Shown here: positions 13,048 through 23,865 of the stretch, piece by piece
Position numbering within the stretch: the first letter of the stretch is position 1
How the letters are laid out: the number at the start of each line of letters is the position of its first letter
NCBI GenBank assembly: GCA_031308135.1
Contig: JAHLJT010003656.1
Span: forward strand, 51,561,665 to 51,625,664
Direction: 5' to 3'
Length of the DNA: 64,000 nt
Source of the DNA: Acheta domesticus
Taxonomy: Eukaryota; Arthropoda; Insecta; Orthoptera; Gryllidae
The notes under the pieces: model-generated
The model's input: only the letters and a program-made list of their open reading frames with translations
The model's database searches: none
What the model was told of the DNA's origin: nothing
Translations under genes and position numbers: made by a program

Positions 13048-13294
13048 TACTGCGATTTCTCTAACTTTGCCCCTCAAGGCCACTCGAACCCCATCTTTGC
13101 GATGGAATATGTCACGGTATTTCGCGTCTTTCTCGGTCTTGCCGGTAGAAGTCGCATGATCGCTAGCACCGATATGGTCGTGATCATGCGAAATCTAGCG
13201 GAACGACTGAGAAAGACGCGAAATGCCGTGACATATTCCATCGCGAAGATGGGATTTGAGTGGCCTTGAGGGGAAAGTTAGAGAAATGGCAATA
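13048..13294. mobile_element. Palindromic MITE with TA duplication (copy 1)
   Basis: A 247-bp element bounded by TA at 13046-13047 and 13295-13296. Its arms are inverted repeats of roughly 110 bp, so it can fold almost completely on itself. The termini read TACTGCGATTTCTCTAAC on the left and TATTGCCATTTCTCTAAC inward from the right. A TA duplication suggests the Tc1/mariner superfamily. Copies with the same termini are at 32772-33023 and 50125-50299. The reading frame across it (12943-13269) is incidental. Confidence 0.85.
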
Positions 13295-13434
13295 TAGTCC
13301 CGTGCAAGGAGGTGGCGGTTTTCTTCTCCGCTACAACGTCAGATCAGTCGCCATTTCATTTGCGTTCCCCTTCTCTTCCACTTCTTTGTATTGATAATGT
13401 TTGACCCTTAGCCGTCATCGCAGTTGAGACTTTC

Positions 13435-13905
13435 TGGGTTCGCTCAATCGCTTAAGGCGTGTGTCGCCGTGGCCCCTAGCTTTGCACTCCCAAGCGGAAC
13501 TGCACAACATGCTTCCCTCTTAAATGTTATTACTCTGTGTTGATGTAGATTCAAGTGATTAAGGGGGAGAGCAGGCCCTATGATCTGACCCTCGCCATTA
13601 ATAAAGACGTTGTTGTTATTATTATTTTCCATTACATTACGGCTAAAGATTTCATGAGTCGGCTGAATATAAAATCTACTCCAGGTTGCAACCAGCTACC
13701 TAAGGAGCAGATCTAGGGACTGTCGGTGCCTCTACAATACTCTGCGCAAAATGTGGGCTGTTCCAAATAAAGCAATTTCTTGCACTTCCCAGTCTTTTGA
13801 ATGACCTCGAAGTTTAGCCAAGTTTTGGGGCACAAATCCCAAGAGCTCCGATTACCATCGGTACGACATTCGAAACGGAAGAGATGGCTGCAGGTTTAGT
13901 TTGGG
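13435..13905 (-). pseudogene. 3' end of a non-LTR retrotransposon (C-terminal ORF fragment)
   Basis: Read on the minus strand, 13890-13732 encodes VVPMVIGALGICAPK and, after a one-base shift, LAKLRGHSKDWEVQEIALF followed by GTAHILRRVL and a TAG stop at 13734-13732. The arrangement of a PVVIGALG-like strand followed by a GTA-ILR-VL terminus is a pattern I know from C-terminal regions of non-LTR reverse-transcriptase ORFs. I do not assign a clade. A 3' UTR-like region follows, with an AATAATAATAACAACAAC stretch at about 13610-13625 and further sequence to about 13435. The copy is 5'-truncated and frameshifted. The same tail recurs on the plus strand at 33786-33945. Confidence 0.65.
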
Positions 13906-13924
13906 TATGGTAAAGAAGGGAGAA

Positions 13925-13985
13925 GAGCAGCCGCTAGAATTCTCCAGACAGCGCCGAAATTCGATTCAGCTACACAGCTAGTTGC
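13925..13985 (-). mobile_element. SINE-A fragment
   Basis: A short block (GAGCAGCCGCTAGAATTCTC, CAGACAGCG, CGATTCAGC) matches the part of SINE-A between the tRNA-like head and the body, as seen at 5300-5345 and 50360-50410. It is truncated on both sides. Confidence 0.55.
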
Positions 13986-13994
13986 CTCGTGGCT

Positions 13995-14330
13995 AGCTCT
14001 TGGTCAGCGTGCTCGCTTTCCACTACGCGGCCCCGCCTTCGATTCCCGGTAGAGGCAAGACTATAGCGTGCGTTTTCCTTGCAATGTCCCAGGATATGTT
14101 GCTGTGTGACGATGAGAAAATTCACTTTTCAGGTTGAGAAGACCAGCATTCGGCGTGGGGATGTCTACGTGCTAACCACACATATCCCCTTAATCCATGG
14201 CCGCGAGGCAGGGACATCGCGTCGCCGGTAGGCCTGCGCCCGTTCACGGGCTGTCGTACCAAATACGTACGAACAGCTAGTGTCGCAAAATTCCCCTCCG
14301 TCGGAAGTGGAAGCATTGTATCACCCGCTC
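13995..14330 (+). mobile_element. Second tRNA-derived SINE (SINE-C)
   Basis: A tRNA-like head of about 70 bp at 13995-14062 has an A-box-like TAGCTCTTGGTCAGCG and a B-box-like CCTTCGATTCCCGG at the right spacing. It is followed by about 260 bp of non-coding sequence that resembles neither SINE-A nor SINE-B. The cloverleaf is not intact, so this is a SINE head and not a tRNA gene. It is the only copy in the window, so the 3' limit is uncertain. Confidence 0.5.
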
Positions 14331-15540
14331 TGAGTCGCTGAGGAGACGGCGGCAGTGCCGGCAGTGCAGGCTGTGTGGAAACTCAGAGGTCGAACGATTG
14401 AAATTTCGGAGGCTTTTTGAAAGGTTTTGCTTCTACTTCACTTCTTGATCGAAAAGTATATATTTTCCTCGTAGAATTCAGTGCTCAACTTTTAATATTA
14501 CGTATTATTAAAGACAGAAATCTCGCTTTTCCATAGTCAATTATTTACGAATGTATATTCACATGCTGAAGTAAAGTATCCTTTTACTCACTTGCAAAAT
14601 AATCAGGATTTTATTAAAATAATAAGCAATTATACAGATAATAACGTCGATTATACGAGTTTGGGAAACTTTGCTAAGAGAAACGACTAAAATGATACAC
14701 ATGTGAGTACAATATAATAATTCATAGGTCATATTATTCACTCAACATGATTTTATACTCCTGAAAGACTTTTTGTGACTTAACAAATCCTTCCAACGCG
14801 ATGCAGATCTACCAAACTTTTCTCATGTAAATCATAGTCGAAAATTCATATTATTTGAAAAACGTTCTAGTGTAAATTATTTGCCTTAAATCGTCAATAA
14901 CTCCTCTCTGATATTTTAATTATATAATAAATTTCTAGCATGTAATTTCTTTTTCGATTAAACAATGTTGATTAACCAATTTGTTCCCGTTGAAAAATTA
15001 CTAGTGTAATTTATTTGTATGAAGTTAATAACTATAAAATATTTTATTTTCATATGATTATTATTATATAGTATTTAATATTATCGTCATAAACATTCAC
15101 ACGTAAGATTTCAGAGTCGTAGTTTTTGTCTAATAATTTACGTAAACATTCCCAGTCGGTTTTCCTATGAAATGTTGCCGGCACTGACCCAGCAAAGGGA
15201 GACAATTCATTCCATTTTGTATAAAAATAACAAAAGGATTTCCAAATCCTGTTTCTCTTCTCAGCTATTTCTTTTATTGACTTGCCTAACTTTTTCTTGC
15301 CTTCTTGCATGTATTTGATAGAAAGTACAGTCGTGATCTGACATATTTACGTTTCACGCTACATGCGCCGGCCAGCGATAATTAAAAATCGATATCAGCG
15401 CCGCTCAATTTACGATCGACTGGCTTGCAACGCGTCTCGATTTTCATTTACAACTCGCACAAGCTCCACCCCTCCCCCACTCACACAAACGCCTACGTCC
15501 ATTGCTGCGGGTAATAACCGGAATAAAACCACTCCGTCTG
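14331..15540. other. AT-rich stretch, no supported gene
   Basis: Mostly AT-rich. A minus-strand frame at 15050-15310 (86 codons, KKKLGKSIKEIAEKRNRIWK) has unbiased amino-acid use and is the least repeat-like frame here, but I recognise no family. It could be a transposon remnant. Confidence 0.45.
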
Positions 15541-15544
15541 CGGT

Positions 15545-16035
15545 GCAGTGGTCGTAATGCCTTCTCCCAGTGCAGTGCCTCTGACCGGGAGGTCCTAGGG
15601 TTTCTATATACCTACTAGTTCGAATTCACTCACTGTCTGCAGGAAACGTCTGGCGGCCAGCTACAATGATCGCTAGTTTTCCGTGATTTCTCCGATCGGC
15701 ATCCGGCGAATGCCGGAGCAGTTCCCTAACAAACGGGCCTCGGACAGCGCTCGATCTTTCCTTCCTCTTCTATGTCCCATCCTTACCCCTTACTTAAACA
15801 CTCACGTACACTCACATGCACTAAACTATCGCACTTGTCGGGCGACCAATCGGCTGCGGCCGTGCTCTGCTGGTGGGAGATCCTGGTTGGGAAAAGCCCA
15901 TGCATGGGTCGTCGCCGGATCTCGCCATCCAGCGGGAGAATATGACCGCCACCTGCCGCGATAAAAAACAAGCAATACACTTCCGGGACTAATGAGCTTA
16001 TCAGTTAGCGCGCCCGGCATCACTGACTGAATGCG
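15545..16035 (+). mobile_element. SINE-A copy (nearly complete)
   Basis: The copy has the head CCTCTGACCGGGAGGTCC with a degenerate B box at 15580-15610, then the body (CGAATGCCGGAGCAGTTCC, CTAACAAACGGGCC, a CT-rich tract with CACTCACGTACACTC), then the 3' blocks CGCCGGATCTCGCCATCC, GACCGCCACCTGCC and GCGCGCCCGGCATCAC. The body segment 15708-15960 corresponds to the unit that is tandemly amplified at 62.3-64 kb. No coding potential. Confidence 0.75.
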
Positions 16036-16202
16036 AGGGAGGGAGGTGGTGGTTGAGCGGCGCCCCTGACGAAGCGCCTCGGGCTGCGACCGCAGTAACG
16101 CAATTTGCGCCCGCGAGGAGCAAAGGGTGCGGCCTCTCGCGCTTCAGCCACGCGCCCTCGACCGCGCCGTTTTTTAAATATAAATTTATTAATGAATGTG
16201 TG

Positions 16203-16221
16203 TGTGTATATATATATATAG

Positions 16222-16256
<35 letters not shown>

Positions 16257-16268
16257 TATATATATATA
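16203..16268. repeat. (TA)n microsatellite
   Basis: A dinucleotide TA array interrupted by GT (TATAGTTATATA). It lies at the 3' side of the minus-strand Jockey-type LINE fragment and may be that element's degenerate tail. Confidence 0.9.
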
Positions 16269-16430
16269 GTTCAGTATTATATATACATCAATATGTATTT
16301 TTTCCGACTTATATTTAACTTAAATGCTAATCTTAAACCTATATCTAACTACACATGAATAGGAATCTCAGAGCACCGATGGAATTAATTCAGGTCTGAA
16401 AATGTGCTTAGGAATGAATGTAATGGGTAT

Positions 16431-16946
16431 CTATTTTTTATTCGGGAGCTGGTAGGTGGTGGCTAAGTCGTAATGGGTTGCTTGGGTTACGGAGTTTATT
16501 TTGGAGAAAAAATTGTTTGATAGGAGCGCAGTATGGTGAACTATAGGGGGTAAATTCAATTCTTTGTGCAGTTGAGAGTTTCAGATAAACCAGGGTGCAT
16601 GAGTGGCAAGTCTGTGGAAGTGGTTTTGGATGATCTATAACTTGTTGATGTTGGTTTTAGAGGAATTGATCCAGATCGGGCATGCATAAAGCATTAGAGG
16701 TCGGATTATTGATTTATAAAGGGTGATGGCGTTGTTTAATGATAGCTTACTATTGCGATTTAAAAGTGGCTTCAGTTGAAATAGTTTAATTTTGGTTTGC
16801 TGTGTTTTTACTGTTATATAATTTTTCCAATTGAGTCTGGTGTCAAGATTCAGCCGTAGGTATTTGGCAGATTGATTGTGTGGAGTCCATGGAATTGGGT
16901 GATTGTTTATTTGGAGTGGAGTTGGTGTTGAAAATGTCGACCGCAC
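16431..16946 (-). pseudogene. Jockey-type LINE reverse transcriptase, C-terminal fragment
   Basis: The minus strand encodes IPWTPHNQSAKYLRLNLDTR, LNWKNYI, LKPLLNRNSKLSLNNAITLY and KSIIRPLMLYACPIW, the order typical of the region after the RT catalytic core in Jockey-clade elements (KYLG-LD, L-W, LYK-IIRP, YACPIW). The same frame continues past an in-frame TAG, then HAPWFI, an in-frame TGA and NSQLHKELNLPPI, to a terminal TAG at 16433-16431. The catalytic core is absent because of 5' truncation near 16950. Two in-frame stops make it non-functional. The fragment is followed by a 3' UTR running to the (TA)n tail at about 16200. Confidence 0.85.
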
Positions 16947-17079
16947 CTTGTTCGTCCTCCCGGAACCACTCCCAAGGCTTCACACCAAGTGAAAGCTGAC
17001 AAACCACTTAGCCACACAAATTCATAAAATACTCGAGCACTTATTTTAGTTATGTGATCCAAAAACAGTAGATTAAATA

Positions 17080-17217
17080 GTAGTTTATGCAATTAGTTTA
17101 TAATGTTAAGCTTTATTGCATGAGTACTTGTTTTGAAAACGAGCGACGTTAAGAGCGAGTTTTCAAATTTGTACGAATGCAATAAAGCAACATTATAAAC
17201 TAGTTGCATACGCTATT
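17080..17217. repeat. Foldback palindrome of about 140 bp
   Basis: Arms at about 17080-17142 and 17155-17217 are inverted repeats. The left arm has GCAATTAGTTTATAATGTTA and GCTTTATTGCAT; the right arm has ATGCAATAAAGC and AACATTATAAACTAGTTGCA. The loop is short. It may be a foldback MITE, but I could not define a target duplication. Confidence 0.65.
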
Positions 17218-19248
17218 TTTTTGTATGACAGCATTATAAATATACAAGAGAATCAAACTTAATTTGGCGAAACAATTTTCCTGTGATGTCTGGGATATTT
17301 GACATCCGTGCGAGAAAACGGTGGACGGCTGTTCATTTTGCGCCTACCTCTCCCCGATTCTCTCGCTGCGATTGGCTGAATGTGTGTTAACGCAATCATT
17401 CGTGCCGTAAAATCTTATACGTCATCATTTGTGCCATAAAACGCCCTATTATGAACAACTGAATTATGCCCGATTGTGAATGATTTCTTGCAGCAGAAAA
17501 GGCCGTTTATAATGCTGGAATACAAAAAATGCATTACTTTACTGGACAGCCTCAACTCATCCCACAGTGAATCGGTAGAGCCCGAATGCCAGTGCGAGCG
17601 TCGAGGAGGCGTGGGAAAGGAAGATGATCTCAACTGATTTGAAAGAAAACGCTTCCCACCAATTTCCACTATCAAGAAATCCCTTAACGAGATAACGTGA
17701 AGCCCAGTAAATTCGCCACACCCTGTCATGCACATGTAGCACTTGCGGTGAAATTAATTTTCCCGAGTTTCCCTTTCGTTGCGCTTCAAAATCAGATATA
17801 AAATACCGTCTGAGGAAGATGCGTGACCGTGAGAACACAAAAAAGATTGTGGTTATTGCTGGAGATATTGATCATAAAATTAACGCGTCGAATTGGTGGG
17901 TATTTGTATGTTGTGTGTGTTGGGTACATGCACCCAGAGTCAGTGTCGGTCGCACGCAAACCGGATCGGAACTAGTCAAAGTATATCTGCGATTGTTACT
18001 ATTTCGTTACTTTGAAATTAATATATGACTCGACATTTAAGTTGTTAATAACTGTGACCAGCAAAACAAAGCAGACAGTAGGTAACATTGAAAAACAAAA
18101 AAAAACAAAAAAAACAAAAAAACATTCATGTAGTTCAACTCTTCATATAAATGAACTGAAGGAAATTAAATAAACAAGAGGAATGGTGTCAGTACGACAG
18201 CAGAAACAATGACAGAATTGCGGTGTGTTCCGTACAGAAGACACAATGCATTGCACTTGCGGAAGTCTTCGTCTAATTATTTTTATACATGGAGTGGCTG
18301 GGGAATAAAAATTCCTTTTCAAAATTCTATAAGAAGGAATGCTACAGCAACATGTTCTTTGTCCTGAGGCCTGAGTCTCGCCGCATAAAATAAGACATTA
18401 ATTAAATTCAATATAATTCAATTCAATTCCTCCTCGGCTGCGGCGGGCGAGAAGGAATGGGGGAAATCCTGGCGGGTGTGCCATGAAAATGAAAACCGCG
18501 AAATCTCGCTACGGTAACGTGATTACGGAGCGCTATTTTGAGAATGTATTACATCTAAATTGACAATCTAAAGTCCTTTTATTAAAAAAACTTAACGCTG
18601 ATAGTGAGAATCATTTCTAAGTGTGAGCATCGCGTGCAATTAAAATGCGTTTACTAACTGCAGCAACAAGCCACTGTAAGGGAATTTATTTATCGGTCGT
18701 CACACTTAAAAAGGAATAGGAATGAACTCTATGTATAGTGTAAAGTGAAGGTACATTTTTATAGGTTTGTTATTCGGACTTGATGGTTCATGGATGAAAT
18801 GTGGGAAATACAGAATGCAGCTTTGAAGCTCTTTAATAAACGTGATTTACAGTCTTTTTTTCGGAATATTGGAAAGAAAATTAACCCTGAAATATGATCG
18901 CCTACCAATCATTCGGACACTTGCCACTAACGCGCACTTGGGCCAAGTCACAGCTCAGTTTAATGGTCATCGATTTTTCGGATCGTGTGAAGAAAACGAG
19001 GAAGCATAATAGGACTCCACGTGCTTCTTCCCTACTTGCATGTTTGATGGCGACGTACCCCGTAGGAAGCAATTTTGTTGGAAAGGCTGTTCGAATTCCC
19101 CGCCGTGGGTTCCCCTCAAGACGCTCGTGCCCGTTGCTCTTCCCCTCCCAAATATTCGCCTTCTGCCGCGCCTTCGCCTACACCACCGTGCAAGATAGTG
19201 CCTTGCCAACTAGAAAATTAAAGAATAATTAAAAACTATCAATCCACC
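17218..19248. other. No recognised feature apart from an A-rich tract
   Basis: Mixed AT-rich sequence. A low-complexity CAAAAAAA-type tract is at about 18090-18122. Overlapping short frames at 17415-17838 and 18894-19232 have no recognisable domain. Confidence 0.5.
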
Positions 19249-19287
19249 GGAGCACAATCTTATCCTATAAAAAAAAGATTGTGCTCC
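19249..19287. repeat. Perfect 13-bp hairpin
   Basis: The arms GGAGCACAATCTT and AAGATTGTGCTCC are separated by a 13-base A/T-rich loop. It directly abuts the first block of the hAT-like MITE copy on its right. Confidence 0.8.
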
Positions 19288-19755
19288 CCCCGCCTTTGGG
19301 GCAAATTTTCTGAAGCCAGTTTGGGACTAATTCCCCGCTTGTCCCTTACCACGGTGTAAGATACAGAGGTATGTCAACTAGCTCCCCGCCTTTAGGGCAA
19401 ATTTTCTGAAGCCAGTTTGAGGCTAGTTCCTCGCTTGTCCGTACAGTGCGCACGATCGGTTTATGTAGCGGTTTAAGATATACATCTTAAGATGACATCT
19501 TCAACTGTGGCTATTACACAGTTTTACAAAACATTTTCGTAACTGTTCGCTCTAGACTTTACCAATTCCACCGCGAAACGACAAATCGCTGGCTTGAAAT
19601 TTGAAATCAGCTGGCCACAGAGCTGTCTTGTGGATCACGTCCTTGCCCAAATGAGACCCAAAGATCGCAGCGCTTGTATGGAGAACTGTGCGAACTAGCC
19701 TCACATTCAGTTTCAGACTGGGAGTGAACACAACTACTCATCTTCTTACTTCAGT
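19288..19755. mobile_element. Diverged hAT-like MITE, partly duplicated left end
   Basis: From 19350 (CACGGTGTAAGATACAGAGG) the sequence follows the 12249-12674 element block by block to about 19755, where the right terminus is eroded and no clear 8-bp duplication remains. The preceding 19288-19349 is an extra copy of the internal left block (CCGCCTTTGGGGCAAATTTT, GAAGCCAGTTTG). The left portion is therefore present twice, either as nested insertions or as a tandem duplication. Confidence 0.75.
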
Positions 19756-20288
19756 CTTAACAAAAGTAAAGAATTTCTGTATTAAATTATTTTAATCATT
19801 TAATTAACAATATTATTACGAACTTGTTTAGCTCAACTTCATCTTGTTCAGCTCGGGGTAATGCGTAGATCTTGCTTACCGAAATATCTGTAACTAATAA
19901 CATTTTTACGTTCACATGCCAATGAGTGCCAATTATTGATATTATGTAAATATTTATGAATAGCTCCATTGTACCGAAGCATCAGTACAGAAGATGTGAC
20001 GTTCTTCCTTATTCGGCGCGACCGCGAGCTGAGCGCTACCTGTTGCTCGCGGAAACAGTGCACAGGCTGCGCGCGTCTGAGACACAAACAAACTGACGAA
20101 CAGAGCCAAACCAACCCTACCACCAACCCTACCAATCGATTTAAGGGGGCCCGGGAGTTGTATGCTAAGCCACACCAACATACTAAGTTTATTTTCCTCG
20201 GGAACTAATCAACCAATTGAATTGAAAATTTCAAAGTTGTTTAAACATACACAAATGCGTATTTGTCGTGGTGTTTTTTGTTTTTTTT

Positions 20289-20329
<41 letters not shown>

Positions 20330-21199
20330 GTTTTTTTAAACATTTCTACAGGTATTTAAGCTGTCAGTTTGGCAAACTTCACACCTATGATCATTCAAGA
20401 AAAAAAATTCTCCTACAAATATCACAAAAGACTTAAACAAAGAATGTCAAAATGTGTATAAATGTGCACTTCAATAACAGAAAAATATTTAAAATCATCA
20501 ATTAGGAAGAGAGAAAAAGATTCTTATTTTTGTATGGCTTAGCATAGACCTCCCAAACCCCGTAAGTCGAAGACTGGTTGTGATGTTTACAACATTTTGC
20601 AGTATTCGTGAATATTGTTTTAGTGAAAGTATTTAATTTATTTTTATATATTATATAACGGAGTTTTTGGTTCGGTTGCTTTTGAGGAGAGTGCGTGTAA
20701 CGTTTCGGAAAATCACTGCTTTTGTTCAGAAGAATTTGTCTTGCAGGGTACAAGTGGTAGCTTCTCATTTTTCTGAAGGAAATCTATTTTCAGTATCGAA
20801 CTTGTTTGTGATCGTTTGGACCGTTTCATTTCTTTAGAATTTCCTGTTTCTTAGTATTACGCTTTTATGAACTATTTTACTAAAAGTGACTATAGTACTA
20901 GAACGAAGGGCATCAAAAGGAATGGACGAAGTATGGTTTACTAATGAACGGTTAAATAATAGTTGTTTGCGCAGTTCATTATTTAATTCATTCTCCAGCT
21001 GGATTTAATTAACAAATTTTGTTTCCGGCGTTCTAGGAAAATAATTTTCGTGAAAAATGTATTACGTGTAGAATCATCCCAGCTTCAGTGTAAGTCTAAA
21101 TGTAAAAAATATAAAACTGTAGCGAAAAACCGATGAACGACATCGAGAGTTTAATTACGCAACAATATTCGCCAGATCCGTGGAAACCACGGAATGTAA
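19756..21199. other. AT-rich stretch with (TA)n and a short inverted repeat
   Basis: A (TA)n microsatellite lies at 20291-20327. Blocks at 20148-20200 and 20512-20570 are inverted copies of each other over about 40 bp (GGGAGTTGTATGCTAAGCC against GGGAGGTCTATGCTAAGCC). They could be the termini of a roughly 420-bp element, but no duplication was identified. No gene recognised. Confidence 0.5.
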
Positions 21200-21214
21200 T
21201 TGCAGCAGAGAATT

Positions 21215-21940
21215 AAAATGTGTCGGCGACGCGGCACGGCGCGGCCGAACAGTTGTGCGCGAGGGCGCGACTTGGAGCGGTTTGAGCTGCCGCTCGCGCT
21301 GTTTGCAGGATTCGCAGCGTGCTGGCTGTAAATATTTCAGGGCCTGCAAATGGAGTTTTTTACGGGGTAAGCGCTAACCGAGCGGATCGCTGGCGGGGCG
21401 CAGTGAGGTGAGGCGGAGTGGAGTGAGGCAGAGTGGTGTGGGGCGGAGTGTGATGGGATGTGGCGGGGAGGGGAGGGGGAGGTGAACGGAGGGGAGGGGA
21501 ATGGGGGGGCGGAGAGGGGGTGGGGTGGGGCTGGGCTGGGCGTGGCACGGAGGGAGGGGAGAGGCGGAGAGGGATGGGGGCAGGGAGGGGCGAGTGGGGC
21601 GGGGGCGGGGGGAGGGTGGGGTGGGGCGGGCGGGGCCAGCCTTTTTGAGTGGAATTGCGGCGGCGGGCGGCACGGGAAACATGGCGGGGGCGGGTAAACA
21701 GCGCTCCTGGCGGACGAAATGTGCAAATTAATGAATTCAATCAAACGAGCGGCGCGGTGGAACGAGCATCGGCGCGCGCATTAGCACGCGCGGGGCGATG
21801 TGTGCTCTCCAACCGCCCTCCCTCGCCTCCTCCTCCTCCGCCGCGGTGCTCGGGACTTCTTTGCGATGACGTTGCCTCCTGGACGTTGGGTTCCGCTAAG
21901 AATCAAGGCTTCCACATTGCCATTGCTGCTTTGCTCTGAA
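21215..21940. promoter_or_regulatory. CpG-rich stretch with an embedded G-rich island
   Basis: GC and CpG content rise sharply at 21215-21340 and again at 21650-21900. They flank an asymmetric G-rich simple repeat at 21400-21645 (GGGGAGGGG and GGTGGGGTGGGGC types). The CpG-rich flanks are of higher complexity than the simple-repeat islands elsewhere and lead directly to the small reading frame at 21941. It could be a CpG-rich promoter. This is an inference from composition only; no core-promoter element was identified with confidence. Confidence 0.3.
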
Positions 21941-22042
21941 ATGGGGCTGTACTCAGCGTGGAAGTACGCAGTCTTTGGCGCCGGCACCGTGATGGGCACC
22001 ATATGGTTCAGTTTTTTAATTCATAAATATTATCATCGGTAG
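21941..22042 (+). CDS. Possible small membrane peptide or first coding exon (33 aa)
   Basis: The frame starts at ATG in a reasonable context (G at -3 and G at +4) and encodes MGLYSAWKYAVFGAGTVMGT followed by IWFSFLIHKYYHR and TAG. A hydrophobic segment at about residues 9-27, followed by a basic/aromatic end (HKYYHR), suggests a single-pass membrane or mitochondrial inner-membrane peptide. A GT donor-like site (CATCG/GTAGAT) overlaps the stop, so it could also be a first exon. The in-frame extension upstream to 21800 is low-quality. I do not recognise the family. Short frames of this kind occur by chance, so confidence is low. Confidence 0.25.
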   Translation: MGLYSAWKYAVFGAGTVMGTIWFSFLIHKYYHR

Positions 22043-22822
22043 ATTACTTCTAAAGCTGCATTCTCCACTTCTATATCAACTGTGTAATGAATCACCTCAT
22101 TAGTTCACATCATTTACCGCTTAGGAGGACTAACTTGCTAAGCTTGAGCATAACCATACATCGTTTAAAAACTATGCTCATTCTGCACTATTTTTGTAAA
22201 AAATGTTTAACTGAAGTTTTAATTTGTTTCTTTGTCTTTGAACTTGTTTCGCCTAAATCAATTTTACAATTTGATTCTTACTCTGCAATTACGAACCATA
22301 TAGTTGAAACTTTGCTATCATTGTTAGTATTTACATTTATGTAACTGTTATCCTGCTTTGTTCACATCCTTATTTTATAATCAAGAATTTTATGTACATT
22401 CCTTTTAATTTCTTCTTCCTTTTGGGTATCGACAAACGACGCGTCGTACTGTATTGCACACGAGCTGTCTGTTCAGGTCAGCGAGATGTGGAAGTTCTGG
22501 TAGTTTAAACCATTTCTTTAATTGATGGCAATTAACTAAAAATTATCGGCCTTGTTTTCAAATAATAAACTTTTATTCAGAAATTAAATTTTAACGATTC
22601 TTAACAAGCTCATTTTCCGATTATAGTTTTCATAATCATCCTTCCTACACAATCAACTGAAATGTCAATGGCTTACGCAATATATTTGCGCGCTTTCCAA
22701 GAGTTCTGGGTTGAATCCCAGATGAAGAATGTCAAATGTCCACCACATCTCACTTCGGTCGCCGCGTTGATGTATATACTGCTTATTTAATATTTTCCGT
22801 TTCTGTTTATATTTTCAATATA
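22043..22822. other. AT-rich stretch, nothing recognised
   Basis: No gene, repeat or mobile-element terminus identified. Confidence 0.5.
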
Positions 22823-23088
22823 TATCAATAAGTTGGTTCATCATTTAAAAGGCAGAAAATGTTTCAAATAACAGTTTATATATTAAATAAAATACAAATT
22901 CCACACAACGTTTTGGAAACAGCTGGTTTCCATCATCAGGTGACCATCTCTCTCTCTCTCTTGGACATCTCACCTGATGATGGAAACCAGCTGTGTGCGA
23001 AACGTTGTGTGGAATTTGTATTTTATTTAATATATAAACTGTTATTTGAAACATTTCTGTCTTTTAAATGGTGACCAACTTATTGATA
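22823..23088. repeat. 120-bp inverted repeat with hammerhead-like cores
   Basis: Arms at 22823-22943 and 22971-23088 are near-identical inverted repeats around a 27-base CT-rich spacer. Read toward its outer end, each arm has CTGATGA (plus 22974-22980; minus 22939-22933). In the left arm (minus strand) this is followed by GGAAAC-CAGCT-GTTTCC, a perfect 6-bp stem and loop, and then AAAAC. In the right arm the second stem strand is mutated (GTGTGC) but it is followed by an intact GAAAC at 22999-23003. CUGAUGA, stem, GAAA is the hammerhead core order. The arms may derive from a Penelope-like element or retrozyme, where such ribozymes are known. No protein remnant was seen. Confidence 0.6.
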
Positions 23089-23204
23089 CACATACTGTTT
23101 AAGTTGATATTATGTCAATTACTTCTTCTTCGCCGTTTGGTTGACCCTTAGGGGTGTCTTACGACGCCTAACTTCATCTTCCACTCTTCTCTATTGTTCC
23201 CAAT

Positions 23205-23865
23205 TTTCGCATTATTGGTTGCTCAAAAGAATTGGCAGAAAATCCCTTTTCTGTAAAACTGTGCAAACTATTTCGATACAGGACGCAAAATCCTTTTTCA
23301 AAATTTAATATAGATTTAGAAAATGCCATTATTTGCCGCATTTGGACGACAAATGAGCCCTGAGAGGCGCTTTTGTAAAACTCGTGGGTGCCAAAGAATG
23401 CCAAAATATGGTACAATTTGACGCACCCCAGCTCCTAAATTACTTGCCCTACACTGAGATTTACCCGAGAGGCTGTATGCGCATTACTTTCTATCTTGCA
23501 GTTATGACAGAAATTTTCATTTATAAGAACAGGTTCAAAATGGCCATTTCCTGGAGTTCGTTTTAGAGGAATATTGCTGTTTTTTTCGAACGTTATTCGC
23601 GAATTTCTGGAAAACTAACCATTTGGTGGAAAAATACTATCACCAGTGTATTTGCCGTTGAATTTCAAGCTAGGGCGCTGATTTTCAGAGGTTTCTAGTT
23701 CCCGTGCAAAATCGCCAAATTCAACAGGTGGGGGGTGGGTCGTTGAATTGTTGCTTTTTTGTTGCTCAAAAGAATTGGGAGAAAATGCTCTTTTCCCAAA
23801 AAGTATATAAAATATTTCGATAGAGTGAACAAAATCCTCTCTCAAATTTAATAAGTGCCATTTAC
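23205..23865. repeat. Diverged direct repeat of about 120 bp, spaced about 540 bp
   Basis: Blocks at about 23210-23335 and 23755-23865 share TTGCTCAAAAGAATTGG, AGAAAAT, CTATTTCGATA and CAAAATCCT in the same order and orientation. The sequence between them is unrecognised. It could be an old tandem duplication or an element with terminal repeats. Confidence 0.55.

Noticed and set aside
12943..13269. 108-codon frame at 12.9-13.3 kb
   Set aside because: It is explained by the palindromic MITE; the same peptide reappears in the copy at 32.7-33.0 kb only because the element is repeated.
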